Shown here piece by piece: positions 33,333 to 44,009 of a stretch of 64,000 nt of DNA. Within the stretch, counting starts at the first letter, position 1. Each line of letters starts with the position of its first letter. The translations under genes were made by a program, and so were the position numbers. Origin of the DNA: Orbilia blumenaviensis (lineage: Eukaryota; Ascomycota; Orbiliomycetes; Orbiliales; Orbiliaceae); assembly GCA_036872755.1 (NCBI GenBank), contig JAVHNS010000016.1, positions 744,001 to 808,000 on the forward strand, read 5' to 3'. Under the pieces are notes generated by a model. That model was given only the letters and a program-made list of their open reading frames with translations. It was not told where the DNA came from and did no database searches.

Positions 33333-34430
33333 ATGAAATCTATAACTCTGGCAAACATTTTGCTCGCCGTATTCCTTCTCACGACCGAGGTCTCCGCTTG
33401 GTATAATCAGAAATTGATCAAAGTAGTCCAGCGCTGCACCACGGAATACTGCAATCAAAATGTTCACGGACCAAAGTCATATACAAAGACAATTCACAAG
33501 ACCGCAAAAACCACTATCACCGTAACCCCAAAGCCCAGCACGCGCTATATTAAGAAAAACCAGACTAAAACCGTCACACAAAAGCATACCAAAACATACA
33601 CGGTCATTTCAAAATGTAGCACTCGAACTATACATGCCACGAGAACCACGACTGTCACACGAACTATTCCTTACGTGACAACAGTCACATCTAAAGTCGT
33701 TACGACTATTACTCCGCCTGCAACGTTCGTTCCTATTCCTTCAGGCTTTCTTAGTGCAGGCGACGACCCGGACAATCAATATACCCTATCTGAGGAAGGC
33801 GATCTCAAGAAAAGACACGGAAAACCCTTGTACCCGACTTCCATCAAATGTACCAAGACAATCGAGACCATATATAAACACACGATCACCGCCAAAAGGC
33901 GTACCACCACGGTCACAAAATACGCCAAGACAAAGACCATCCGCCAAACCAAAAAGATCACAAAGACAGTCTACCAGCAAAAGCCCAAGACCACAACCGT
34001 CACCCACGTATCAACACGCACAGCTACAACAACCAAGACTTCAAAGAAAGTTGTAACAAAGAGCCTTACTGTTTTCGCTCCACAATTCACTACTTGGGGT
34101 GGATGCGGTCCGCATAACCATTTCCAGGGCCCAACGGGAAGTGTGGACGTTGTCGTTTTGCCCGGGGATATTGAAGTGCCAGCTGAGATTGCCTATGAAT
34201 GTTGCGCACAGTGCCATGCGCATCTCAACGCGCAAGGCGTGCCCGATTGCGCCGGGAGCTACTTTCTTGGCGACTCAGTGGAGCATAAGTCCAGATGCTG
34301 GTTGAGACTAACGGATGTGTGTAGCTATGATCACCATGAGCGTTTTACACCTTCAGAGAATGTTCCTATGCATAGATATGTTGGGCAGGTTGGTAATGGA
34401 CCATGCGGCCGTTGGAAAGTTCAGCTCTAG
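33333..34430 (+). CDS. Secreted Thr-rich protein with C-terminal Cys-rich domain
   Basis: This is a predicted secreted or wall-associated protein of 365 residues in one exon. A signal peptide (residues 1-22, ending EVSA) precedes two Thr/Lys-rich blocks made of TVT, TKT and TRT words, good targets for O-mannosylation. Between them is LKKRHGKP, a likely Kex2-type cleavage site. The C-terminal 110 residues form a cysteine domain: GGCG, ECCAQC, DCAGSYFL, RCWLRL, VCSY, GPCGRW. The CCAQC...CAGSYF...CW arrangement recalls PAN/apple-type carbohydrate or protein binding domains of fungal secreted proteins, though I cannot assign it firmly. The ATG at 33333 is the first that gives the signal peptide. 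The overall plan suggests an adhesin or matrix protein. Confidence 0.8.
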   Translation: MKSITLANILLAVFLLTTEVSAWYNQKLIKVVQRCTTEYCNQNVHGPKSYTKTIHKTAKTTITVTPKPSTRYIKKNQTKTVTQKHTKTYTVISKCSTRTIHATRTTTVTRTIPYVTTVTSKVVTTITPPATFVPIPSGFLSAGDDPDNQYTLSEEGDLKKRHGKPLYPTSIKCTKTIETIYKHTITAKRRTTTVTKYAKTKTIRQTKKITKTVYQQKPKTTTVTHVSTRTATTTKTSKKVVTKSLTVFAPQFTTWGGCGPHNHFQGPTGSVDVVVLPGDIEVPAEIAYECCAQCHAHLNAQGVPDCAGSYFLGDSVEHKSRCWLRLTDVCSYDHHERFTPSENVPMHRYVGQVGNGPCGRWKVQL

Positions 34431-35263
34431 ATCTGAGATTTTGTGAGACCTTCGTCCTTTGTTAATATACCTTTTTTCTTTTTTTTTTTTGCAATTAGCT
34501 CATATATCAAAAGCTTAGTGGTGCTTTGCTTGAAGTCGTCAGAGGATCTAGTAGTAACACAAGGTATATTTTACGTTTAAATTAATATTACCGCATGAAC
34601 GCCAATAAATCGTGCCGTGGGCGCAACGAAGGCAGCCTCGTAGCCAGGTACTAGTGCTGGGCATTCGAATTTTCTAGAGTATATGATTGTGTTGCCATCT
34701 AAAATACCACAATTAAGGATCAGTCTTGGCTGTGGACAGCTCAGTCCCGCGACGTCGATGCAATATATGGTAATTGCATTGCATTGCGAGGCCTGAAAGG
34801 GAGATTGATTCGGCAAGACAATTGGCAAGAACTTGCAAGACTGTGCAACATGTTGTTCATTCCCACTTAATGCTTAAGAATCCAGGCGCTCTTTCGGCTT
34901 GAGCACAAGGTTGAATCAAAAAATAGAGTGACGTCTAGCGAAGGAGCTCACGGCGGATTCGTATCGATACGTATACTAATTGAGCCCTCAGGGTTAACAT
35001 ATATTCTATATATAAGCCTCGACTTTGAGCCCGAGCTTAGATCCTTGTGGACGCAAATCGAAACGCAGGCAGTGCTACCCCTCACAACCCCACGTGGGGC
35101 ATTTCGAAGTTTTCCACAAAATACTTTCATCACACGCTCGTACATTCGAATTTATATATGCACCCTCACGCATGCCGGATTAGTTTAATTCCTCTTCTAC
35201 CTAATACAATATTCCCAACGGGCATGTTGCTACAAAACCAGTATAAGGATGTATCTGGGAATC
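34431..35263. other. Intergenic, with an unexplained Cys-containing minus-strand frame
   Basis: This separates the Thr-rich gene from the multi-pass protein gene. On the minus strand 34577-34860 encodes a protein-like stretch with five cysteines but no ATG start or signal peptide; see findings. A promoter for the next gene is expected at the right end. Confidence 0.45.
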
Positions 35264-37015
35264 ATGAAGCCTGCTTCTGTCGCTGCTGTGGTCCTGATAT
35301 TAGCCACTCATTGCCATGCATATACATCCCTCAGGTGTTTTGAAGGCTATAAAAGTCTCACGGAATGTATCCAAGGCCTGGCTGCGAACAATGAAGCAAC
35401 GACCAGGGACGCCCCTAATGAACCGCCAACCCGTTCTGAGTTATTCCACTACCTTATGACGTGCAGCAAAAACCTCGACTTGAAAACATCCAGTAAAGAT
35501 TGCTTGATGGATTCGATTTATCTTATAACCGATGTCAAATGCCTGCAACAGCCTTTCGAGGACCATAAAAAGTGCTACGATTCTGTGTTCCGCCTAGAGG
35601 ACCGAAAAATGGCGATATGCACACTTAAGAGCCTCCGCACCCTTCCCTTGCAACGATATATCACAGAAGAGCAGTGTTCACAGATTCTGGAGGCATTTGG
35701 AAATTGCTTGACAGGGTCCACGACTACAGAAGAACTTCTCGGGTGCAGTGGGGAGAATATCTGGAAAGGTAATCTAGTAACGGACCCAGACCCACCAAAC
35801 CCCGGGAGTACATTTGGACAGGGTAACCTTTTCTCCACCTTGACCCTCTTCCAAATCTTGCTTCTTACACAACCAAGAGGGTCGCTATTGTATCCTGGGA
35901 GAGGGTGGCTGTCTTACCGCCTGTCGCCCGTCCTGGCTGCTTATGAGGCGTTGATCATTCTCTACTTTCTTTTTATTCCATCGAAACGAAGTACCGAGCC
36001 GCCAGTTGCCAGTTATTCCTTGAAGGCAATAGGTATCCTTTATTTACGAACCCTTCCACTACCGTCCCATACCGACGCGGCCAAAAATATTATCGCCTCC
36101 CAGGGATTCTGCCCAAAACGATACTACTTTGACTGGGATACGTTGGAAATACATAAAAAAGCTAATGAGATATGGAGAGAGGAGTGTCGGATGAGCGGCC
36201 CTGGTTTAAGAAAAGACCTTCTTAGCTTCAGCGGACGCCTCGGATTTTGGTCCCGACAAATTCAAGTTTTCACTATCCTCGGCCTCATTGTCGCGTTAAT
36301 AAAGACATTAGTACCGCATGGCATCCCGATGGTGGTCCTCTTCTCGACTCTTTGGGCATTCAGCTGGATCGTGGTTCAACTCTTGGTTATCCTGGCTACA
36401 TCTAGCGATCCGATATCGGAAGACGAGCTGACCGGGCAGCAATTATTTCTCTACGTAGCTCATATTGCCCATCAGACTGAAATACGTCAAAAATTAGGAA
36501 TGGACATCTTCATGCACCACATCTGGAACTCTCAAATTATCATCTATCTTTACATGAGCCTAGTGCCTTCTTCTATAAATCCTCTAGAGGATCAAGATAT
36601 AAAACGCGCGTTTATTGAACATAATGATACTATAGGCACTTACCTGACAATGTATATGTTACACGCCGTTTCTTACCTAACGTATGCTTTGATGTGGGCT
36701 AATGACTTTGGGCTTGATAGCCCGGTAAAAGTGTTCGAACGGCTTACTTCTCTTTTGACTGTGGGGCTATTGGTTTTCTTTATATGTCAGCTAGAGATGC
36801 CCAGTAGTGGCTATGCTCCCAGCAATTCAACAACTAGGGAAACTCTAACTACTATATTTTTGTTTGTCGTTATCCCTTTAATAGCTGCGTTTATGCTCAG
36901 GGGGCCTTGGGCTCTGGTACACACGATATTTATGCTCTATACATTTACTTGGTATATTACCTGTTGGAATGACGAGGGATCATCAAAACCGGACTGGTTA
37001 GACTGGTTACCATAG
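35264..37015 (+). CDS. Membrane protein: Cys-rich ectodomain plus about seven helices
   Basis: I cannot place this 583-residue, single-exon protein in a known family. It starts with a good signal peptide (residues 1-19, ending CHA). About 150 residues follow with eleven or so cysteines spaced mostly 8 to 16 apart (RCFEGYKSLTEC, CSKNLDL...DC, KCLQQPFEDHKKC, ICTL, QC...NC, GC). After a Pro-rich linker come hydrophobic helices at roughly 220-240, 333-350, 355-378, 460-480, 496-510, 527-545 and 550-568, with a weaker one near 420-438. The N terminus should be outside the cell. The plan resembles a surface receptor, but the cysteine pattern is not CFEM and no GPCR motif is visible. The ATG at 35264 is chosen over 35249 because it gives the cleaner signal peptide. 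Confidence 0.75.
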   Translation: MKPASVAAVVLILATHCHAYTSLRCFEGYKSLTECIQGLAANNEATTRDAPNEPPTRSELFHYLMTCSKNLDLKTSSKDCLMDSIYLITDVKCLQQPFEDHKKCYDSVFRLEDRKMAICTLKSLRTLPLQRYITEEQCSQILEAFGNCLTGSTTTEELLGCSGENIWKGNLVTDPDPPNPGSTFGQGNLFSTLTLFQILLLTQPRGSLLYPGRGWLSYRLSPVLAAYEALIILYFLFIPSKRSTEPPVASYSLKAIGILYLRTLPLPSHTDAAKNIIASQGFCPKRYYFDWDTLEIHKKANEIWREECRMSGPGLRKDLLSFSGRLGFWSRQIQVFTILGLIVALIKTLVPHGIPMVVLFSTLWAFSWIVVQLLVILATSSDPISEDELTGQQLFLYVAHIAHQTEIRQKLGMDIFMHHIWNSQIIIYLYMSLVPSSINPLEDQDIKRAFIEHNDTIGTYLTMYMLHAVSYLTYALMWANDFGLDSPVKVFERLTSLLTVGLLVFFICQLEMPSSGYAPSNSTTRETLTTIFLFVVIPLIAAFMLRGPWALVHTIFMLYTFTWYITCWNDEGSSKPDWLDWLP

Positions 37016-38614
37016 GCCTAACTACGCGATATTGTACTGAGATATACGGGAAATTGATGAAACTTCAATGGCACGAGTTTCCTAACTATTTTGCAACTTT
37101 TGCATAGATATTGTAGAACATGTAATCGCTGCCTCGAAGGTTGGATTTTACAACTGTGTGGTGTTGACGTCTATACATGATTCCCAGTAATTCGCCTACC
37201 TGGGTAGACGCCAAATATGTGCATAACAGATCAATTGGGCTCAGGCTAAAGACATAGTATCAAGATTGGCTACTTGGCTACCGTACGCATATGCAGACGG
37301 TTTCGAGGCTAATGCATATTTGGCTCGCTTTCGAAATTTCCTTATCGAATCTATGAAGCGCCCACCGCGCGGAAGAATTCATATTCTCGAACGTCCTTCT
37401 TGATAATGTATAAAGCTTTTCTGAATTCTGTAAAGGTAAATTATCGATACATCGCAGGCCTAATTGGAATTGATCTAGTAGTGGAAAACTGGCAACCGAT
37501 GTAAGAATGCTCATAAAAAACCCTTTTTAATTAGCTTAGAGAAGCTGAAGTAAGTGCTCAAGTGCTGTCCCAGTGGTTAATCCAGTATACAATCCCAGTA
37601 CGGTATTATAGGTTGAATTGAGATTACAATAGCGCTACCCTCGAAAATACGGCATTTATATATGGTATCGATGCGGAATTATATCAAAATAACCCCGTAT
37701 AACGCGTCAACGTCTGTAGCTAGATTACAATAGTATCCAGAACCCCATTGTTACTTACGTATTGAATGCAGGTATCTCGAGGGTTGCAGAAGTTTAGAAA
37801 CCCACATGCTAAGTCTTCTTTTTATACCTCTTACCTGACCATTTACTACAATATATTGGCAATCAAATATGATACTTTATAATCAAAATAAGTCGATAGT
37901 TACACAAGGAGGTAATCAACACTTGCATCCAAAATGGTTCCTGGCTTAGCTAGCTTCCTCGAAACCTTAGCTCAACACATTCGGCGACATTCGGTCGCGG
38001 TTCGCTCTTCCCTCCCGAACTCCGTATTTTTCGTACGACACCTCTCAGAAACTTCATTCCATTTCCGTAAACTCTCAAGCTTCACTCAAGTACTCCATCC
38101 TTCGGACCTAATAACTATCCGTTTTAATTGGCAATACACAATATATGGCGTGTCCTGTCAGCAGGTTGCATATGCAAATGCAAGCTGCTGACAGCCCAGC
38201 TCTTTTGCGAAAGAAAACACAAAGTTTCACGCTTTTGGCTTTAGTTTCGGATTTCGGAAATACCAAGGTAGGGGGTTGCCCAGATGTGATATGAAGACAG
38301 TGCGTATCTCCGCCAACGCCTCGCCAACACAAGATTTAATGACCCTTTTGGGGAAATAGTGAAGCTCCTTGCTGTAGTTTATATATCGTGGAAGTGGCTC
38401 TTTCTTGCTTCCAAACCTACTTTAAAAATCTAGACGACATATACAAATTGCGCAAAAGTTTGAGAGGCTGGTGGTGCATTTCATAAAGTTTAACCGACTC
38501 CTTGGCATTTTCACAAGACCATACATAAAATACGACGTCATCTATACACATCCCTAGGTTCCAACTTAGCTATAGCTGAATCGACATATCGATATCCATT
38601 ACCCCACATCCACC
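37016..38614. other. Intergenic, no gene seen
   Basis: About 1.6 kb of AT-leaning sequence. Frames at 37278-37514 (minus) and 37934-38191 (plus) have no supporting features. The promoter of the SDR gene is expected at the right end. Confidence 0.55.
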
Positions 38615-39687
38615 ATGGTAGCGATAGATGCGATCAAATCTGCCAACGCTGCCATCAAGGCAAAGCTCCCACCAGGCCTTGTGGCGCTCTTCGGTAAGTT
38701 ATCATCAACCAATGTTATGCGCTTCTCAATACCCTCACATTTTATTTCACTTGAAAACACTAAGAAGGGTATGATTATATTAACAATTTATAATGCATAA
38801 AAGTGGGTGCAACCAGCGGCATTGGCGAACACACACTCCGTAATTTCTACCAAACCGCCCCGTCCCCACGAGTATACTTCGTAGGCCGTTCTCAAGCTTC
38901 CGCGGATCGTATAATCGCCGATCTTAAACCATTGAATCCGGATGGGTATCTTGAATTTATCCAGGCAGACGCCAGCCTAATCAAAAATGTCGACGATGTA
39001 TCCCAAAAGTTTCTGGAGAAGGAGAAGCAATTGAACGTTCTGGTTATGTCACAAGGGTTTCTAACGACGGAAGGAAGAGTTGAGACTGCTGAGGGATTGG
39101 ACACCAAGCTCGCCTTGAATTACTTTTCCCGAGCAAGATTTATACAAAATCTCCTTCCATCGCTATCGGCTGCGGCAAACTCTTCTCCCTTCGGTGCTCG
39201 CGTGCTCTCAGTTCTTTCGGCAGGAAATGGCGAAGGCCAGCTAAACTTCGATGACTTTGAGCTCAAAAACACATTCTCGCTACGGAACGCCGGATTGATG
39301 GCCACCACTTCAAACTCCGCTCTTGCAAAATATCTGGCGAAGGAACACGCCAATATTGGGTTTATTCACGCTTTCCCTGGCGGGGTCGAAACGAATATCC
39401 TACAGGCTGCGCATTTCCCTTCGGTTTTCAAACTAGCTGCTAGGGTATTGACGCCCCTGGCTAGACCGTGGATGATCAGTCAGGAGGAGAGCGGTCAGAG
39501 GCATTTTTACTTGACGACGAATGAGAAATTCAGGACTGGTGGTTGGTTAACGGATAGTATGAATGAGGAATCGGCTTCGGCCCAAAAATACGTGGATAAA
39601 GGCTGGTGTAATGAGGAAGTTGGAGAGAAGGTTTGGAAGAGGACAATGGAGGTTTTTGAAAGACTTGAGATGGAGAGGGCAGCATAA
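38615..39687 (+). CDS. Short-chain dehydrogenase/reductase family protein
   Basis: This is a Rossmann-fold SDR-type protein of 320 residues, exons 38615-38693 and 38804-39687. The join (G|TG) creates LFVGATSGIGEHT, the glycine-rich cofactor loop at residues 28-34; reading only the second exon would miss the first beta strand. A Glu/Asp adenine-end residue and a QADAS motif follow, then NVLVMSQGF in place of the usual NNAG, and SVLSAGNGEG for the catalytic Ser region. The usual YxxxK pair is not present where expected: counting back from FPGG, the site reads LMATTSNSALAK. The enzyme may belong to a divergent fungal SDR branch, or may be catalytically altered. The substrate is unknown. The acceptor is AAAAG, weak for a fungal intron, but donor GTAAGT and phase fit. 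Confidence 0.85.
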
Positions 39688-40390
39688 AGTTACACTCTTT
39701 TTATTTTTAATAGTTTGTTTTGTCGGCGGTTTTATTTTTTTGATTGTATTGCAGATATTTTATGGCCTCATCTATGGTTGGGGAATTTCCCATAGATAGA
39801 TCCATAGAGTTCATTGCAGCTGCGGGGAGGCGTTCAATGGTTACACGGTTTGGGAAATATTTAGTATGTATGCATCTATCGTCATCTAGGAGACTAGCGT
39901 ACCCGGATTAGTTATGGCTTCGACAGGGTCTGTTTGAAAGGGACCATTCAGCGTTCAGATCGATCCGTTGATAGGCCCGGAATATATTTATAATGCACGA
40001 TTATGTACGGATCCCTCTAGCACTGCAAGGGGACATTCCATTCTGTAAGGAGCATGGTAGTAATAGCACACAACGACGTGCAGCAGTGGTCTATTAGTAT
40101 TTAGAATGAGAAAATGACTGGATGACAAGTAAAAATCATCGGCCGTCAACATCATGAGTAAGATATGTGAGAAACAGGAAAACGTAAATAGCTGACAGTG
40201 CGCTGTAATCATGCAAAGAACCGTAGAATCATGAACATATTTTTGGGAGTTTCCGTCTGATAACAATAAAGATATCAAGTAACGTAACAAAAGAGACACC
40301 TTCGAACACGCACCCTGCCCGCAGCAATGCCCCATGTTATCACCCAGATGCGCCTTATCCATACTTACCTACCTTAGAGGTGCCGATAAC
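39688..40390. other. Convergent intergenic region
   Basis: This lies between the SDR gene and the G/P-rich gene, which converge. A 124-codon minus-strand frame (39988-40362) most likely lies in the 3' untranslated region of the latter. No further gene is seen. Confidence 0.55.
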
Positions 40391-41692
40391 CTACATCCAT
40401 CCTCTGCTGGACCGTCCGCCAGGGCCACCGCCGCCGCCGGAGCCCTGAACCCACTTGTCAACATACCCGCTACCTCCACCGCCTCCACCGCCTCCACCAC
40501 CACCAGGACCATTCTTCATGTTCAACATATCTGGTCGTCTCTTCTCCTTCTTCGAGCTATTCAAGGCCTCGGTGTATTGTCCTGGGTAGTACCGATCATA
40601 CCTTTCGTACCCTTCATCCTCTTCTTCCTCATCGTCACTGGCGGGACTTCCAAAATCACCGCCAAGGGTCTTTCTCATTTCCTCAAATTTGTGGCCCCGG
40701 GAACTGCTCCTCGATCCATAGATTTTCTCATATTCTTGACGATATTTAGCATGCTGCATACGTTCTCTTTCTGCCGCATGGACCGCTTTCGCGTCGGAAT
40801 CGTGCGACGAGTCAGAGGTCATGCTACTGGATCGGATGGGTGGCATACCGGGATGGTAGCTGTGGCGCATCTGCGGACCACCGCTGTTGCCTCCGTGGCC
40901 GCCGCTCCCAATTCTCAATGGGAGGGGCTTATTCTTGCCACCAGCGGCACCGGCGCTGGGCCCGCTTTCGACGTTTTCCTTGCTGCTGACTGGGACGAGG
41001 GATTTGCTCATTTTCTCCATGGGAGGGCCGGCAGATGGACCGTTGCCCGTTGGTGAAGGGAACTGACCAGGCATGTACATCTCGCCGGCGTATTTTCTGC
41101 TTGGAGCGTTGGCGTTGGCGGCGCGGGGTGGTTGTGTTTGTCTATTTGGCTTGCCCTTCTCAGACTTCTCAACCATAACACCTTCGCCGCCGACATCATC
41201 TTCTTCAGGTAGTTCGCCGTTCTCTGCCATACGGCGTTCCTTCTCAAACATCTCACGTTCTGTCCATACCAAATCCTGCTCTATGCGAAGAACTTCGCCT
41301 TGCGCTGCAATAAGTGCTTGCTGTGCACGGATCAAATGACGGGCCTGGTAAGACCACTTCTGCGAAAGCATATCCTGTGGTGGGAGTCTTGGTTTGAATC
41401 CAAATGGATCATACAAAGCGGGCGGGCCACTTTCACCCTGTGACTGGGACCGGTGGCCGTGGGAAGGTGGTGGTGTAGGCATCGGAGTTGCACTGTTTCC
41501 GTGAGAAGAGTTTGGAGAGTTCGGTGCTACAACTGGAGGGCCGCCTAGTGGTGGAGGTCCTTTGGGATTTCCTGGGTGAGACTGCTCTCTCTCTCGAAGA
41601 TGAGGAGGTGGTAATCTATCTAAAGGTGGTCCTCCGGGTCCTCCGCCGTTGCCAGATCCAAAGTTAAGGGTAAGAGGACGATGGCGTGGCAT
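40391..41692 (-). CDS. Gly/Pro-rich disordered protein with central helix
   Basis: This is an unrecognised 433-residue protein in one exon. The N-terminal 100 residues are Pro/Gly/His/Ser-rich (MPRHRPLTLNFGSG...). A helical segment follows (about 105-165: DMLSQKWSYQARHLIRAQQA, then EVLRIEQDLVWTEREMFEKE), which could form a coiled coil. Disordered G/S/P sequence follows, then a charged region with HAAERERMQHAKYRQEYEKI, and an acidic patch DDEEEEDEGYERYD. The tail has an eleven-Gly run and ends GGRSSRGWM, partly RGG-like, which could contact RNA. I use the ATG at 41692 rather than 41716 because it directly precedes the basic MPRHRP start. No signal peptide or transmembrane helix is seen. The opposite strand is also open for 240 codons here, which I regard as a by-product of GC-rich codons. 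Confidence 0.7.
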   Translation of the reverse strand: MPRHRPLTLNFGSGNGGGPGGPPLDRLPPPHLREREQSHPGNPKGPPPLGGPPVVAPNSPNSSHGNSATPMPTPPPSHGHRSQSQGESGPPALYDPFGFKPRLPPQDMLSQKWSYQARHLIRAQQALIAAQGEVLRIEQDLVWTEREMFEKERRMAENGELPEEDDVGGEGVMVEKSEKGKPNRQTQPPRAANANAPSRKYAGEMYMPGQFPSPTGNGPSAGPPMEKMSKSLVPVSSKENVESGPSAGAAGGKNKPLPLRIGSGGHGGNSGGPQMRHSYHPGMPPIRSSSMTSDSSHDSDAKAVHAAERERMQHAKYRQEYEKIYGSRSSSRGHKFEEMRKTLGGDFGSPASDDEEEEDEGYERYDRYYPGQYTEALNSSKKEKRRPDMLNMKNGPGGGGGGGGGGGSGYVDKWVQGSGGGGGPGGRSSRGWM

Positions 41693-44009
41693 GGTATGAG
41701 ATAAGCAAGACAGCAATTAACAATTGTAAATTGCGGGACAAAAAGCCTGTTTTATTTAGGGTGCGTTGGGACAACCTGTCTCGAATGCACCTCTGTTTTG
41801 TCTCCTGCAAGCAAAAAGCGCACCAGCTAGCTGGACAGTCAGTTTGAAAACAGCTGATGGGACAAAAAGCAAATTTGAAAATCACCCTGAGAAAATCGCT
41901 GAAAATGTGATCGACTGGGCACCAGCTGCTGGTAAGATTGTCAAACAAATGGCCTGTCGTTCCGTTAATGGCAAGAGGCGGAGGGGCGAGTCTGTCTGGG
42001 CAGAGACGGTGACTCTTCGTCCTAATCGATTATCGAGCGGCCGAGGGGTAGACAGAAAAGACCAAACGAAAACAGAACTTCCGTTCTCTCTATCCGTTCT
42101 TTTCAAACGGAAAAGGAGAAGAAGAGAAGGAGGGAAAGAAATAAGTAAGAAAAGAAATCAGCAAGCCTTCTTCCACGATATTATCGTGTGTGTGATCTTT
42201 TTTTTTTTCCTTTCCCTCTCACAGTGCACTTCATGCGTGAAAAAAGTAACATTTTCGCTCAAGCAAAGTCATCGACGTTCGGGCGGATAACCCAATCGAA
42301 CCATTGGCTAGGATGAATCGACCCATATGATGCATTTCTATGGGTCCAACATCGCAGACGGGCATCGAGCTAACATTTTGGAGTGTCAGCTTCCTGTAGC
42401 CAGCACAATTCAGAAGTTCAAAAATACTTCAGGTGAGAAAAATCTCGTCAAATCACAGAGAAATTGTCCTTCTAGGACCGAAGGGAAGGCCTATTATTGG
42501 GCGTCGACAATGCAGAGGCATATTCCTCATGCCCTAAACAGCGTAGATCCCTGCACAGTGGGAACAACAGGCAAGGAGTGGCGGGTCAAACCGTGCAGCG
42601 GGGTAATCCTTTGTGGAGAAAAGATGGTTTGAGATATATTGTGTTGGATTAGATCCCGAGATATCGATGAGGGCGAGGAAGCATCATCTGATCATTATCG
42701 GATTAGATGCGCCTATGCACGGTGGGTTTTCGGGTCGGCTATGCATAAAAATATCCTCGGAAACCTACTATGCTCATAGTCTTTCTCGAGAGAAGGAGAG
42801 AGAGAGAGAGAGCAGAGTTTTCAACAATATGCTTCTCGGCCCATGGCGCCCAGCCCCGCTATTCCGACGAGGGGTACCTTTTGCCCTTTTGAAGTTGTGT
42901 TTAGCATGATGTACATGTGCATATGTACTTCTTGCCATATTCATGATTGACTTAGTTCGCTCTGTACCCAGCAGCTTGGTGGCTGGTGCTCGGGGCGGCA
43001 GCCTCTACCTATTCATAAGTCAGCAATTCTACGTGTATCGAGTTATAGCTACTTTATACACCTACTTGTCCGAGTCGCTACCTCATAATGGACTTGGGAA
43101 TTTCGGAAGCCTGGGGTTCGATGGTTAAGGTAAGGCGATAAAGCGAGAACCAGGGGTAGTTAGCATGATATAAGATGAAAGTCTACATACCTGCCTAGGT
43201 ACCTGCAATACGCAAACTCAAACGGTAAAAGTTAAAGGGCCGACGCTGTTAACTGTTGCATGTTGTGTCGAAGTCGAAGATCATAGCGTTGGATCTGCAG
43301 AGGGGTTCGGGATGCGTAAATACCTAGGTATACATAAGGTTACACAGAAACCTTCCCACCTCTAGCTCGAGTCGACTTTGAGTATGTACGGGTCGGTACG
43401 TGGCGAGTACATGTACAATTGCGCAACATTATAATCCTGGTATACCTGGTCTACCACGCCCTCGTTGCTTAATGGCTAACTATCCCTCTTGAATACCTAC
43501 GCGGTCTATAATCCCTGCCATCGACCCGAATTCGCGAAGCCACGATATACCGATACGGATACCATACTATGCACTCTACTGTAGGAATATATTGTGTGCG
43601 TGTCAATATCTAGCACATTTCTAGAGCTATATATCCGCAGTTATGCACTTAAACATATAAGCACCTATGCAACCAATTGGAAACCCGGCAACTTGCAGGT
43701 CAAAAGGTCGCTAGTTGCGGCAACCTTGCAACTCAAGTATCCGGGTGCTAAGAAAATTTCGAGATGTGTGTGTATTATGTAATATTGTATTCGACTTTGT
43801 CTTCATGCAATGTGCAGATGTGTCGACCTAATTAATTCTAGTCCTACTATCAAATGCGATGTACAGAAAGAAAAAATAGAAGTATAAAAGAAAATCCACT
43901 AGCCACTGGCCACTTGGTTAATTTGTGGGACAAAATCTTCCAGCACAACTATACATACTTAAGTCCCTAAACTCCGCCGCTACTGTGATTCTGCCAATCC
44001 ATCTTGGAT
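41693..44009. other. Intergenic, no gene seen
   Basis: About 2.3 kb. A 174-codon plus-strand frame at 41766-42290 overlaps the presumed promoter of the G/P-rich gene and lacks features. A GA-dinucleotide run lies at 42796-42812. TACCTAGGTA-type words recur at 43190-43206 and 43321-43330. Confidence 0.5.
42796..42812. repeat. (GA)n dinucleotide repeat
   Basis: About eight GA units in intergenic sequence. Confidence 0.85.

Noticed and set aside
40334..41056. 240-codon plus-strand open frame opposite the G/P-rich gene
   Set aside because: It mirrors GC-rich, Gly/Pro-coding sequence on the other strand, has no domain or start context, and the minus-strand frame is nearly twice as long with a sensible helix-forming centre.
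41766..42290. 174-codon plus-strand frame upstream of the G/P-rich gene
   Set aside because: Its composition follows local base bias, with Lys/Arg-rich and Phe-run segments; no domain, and it lies in a probable promoter.
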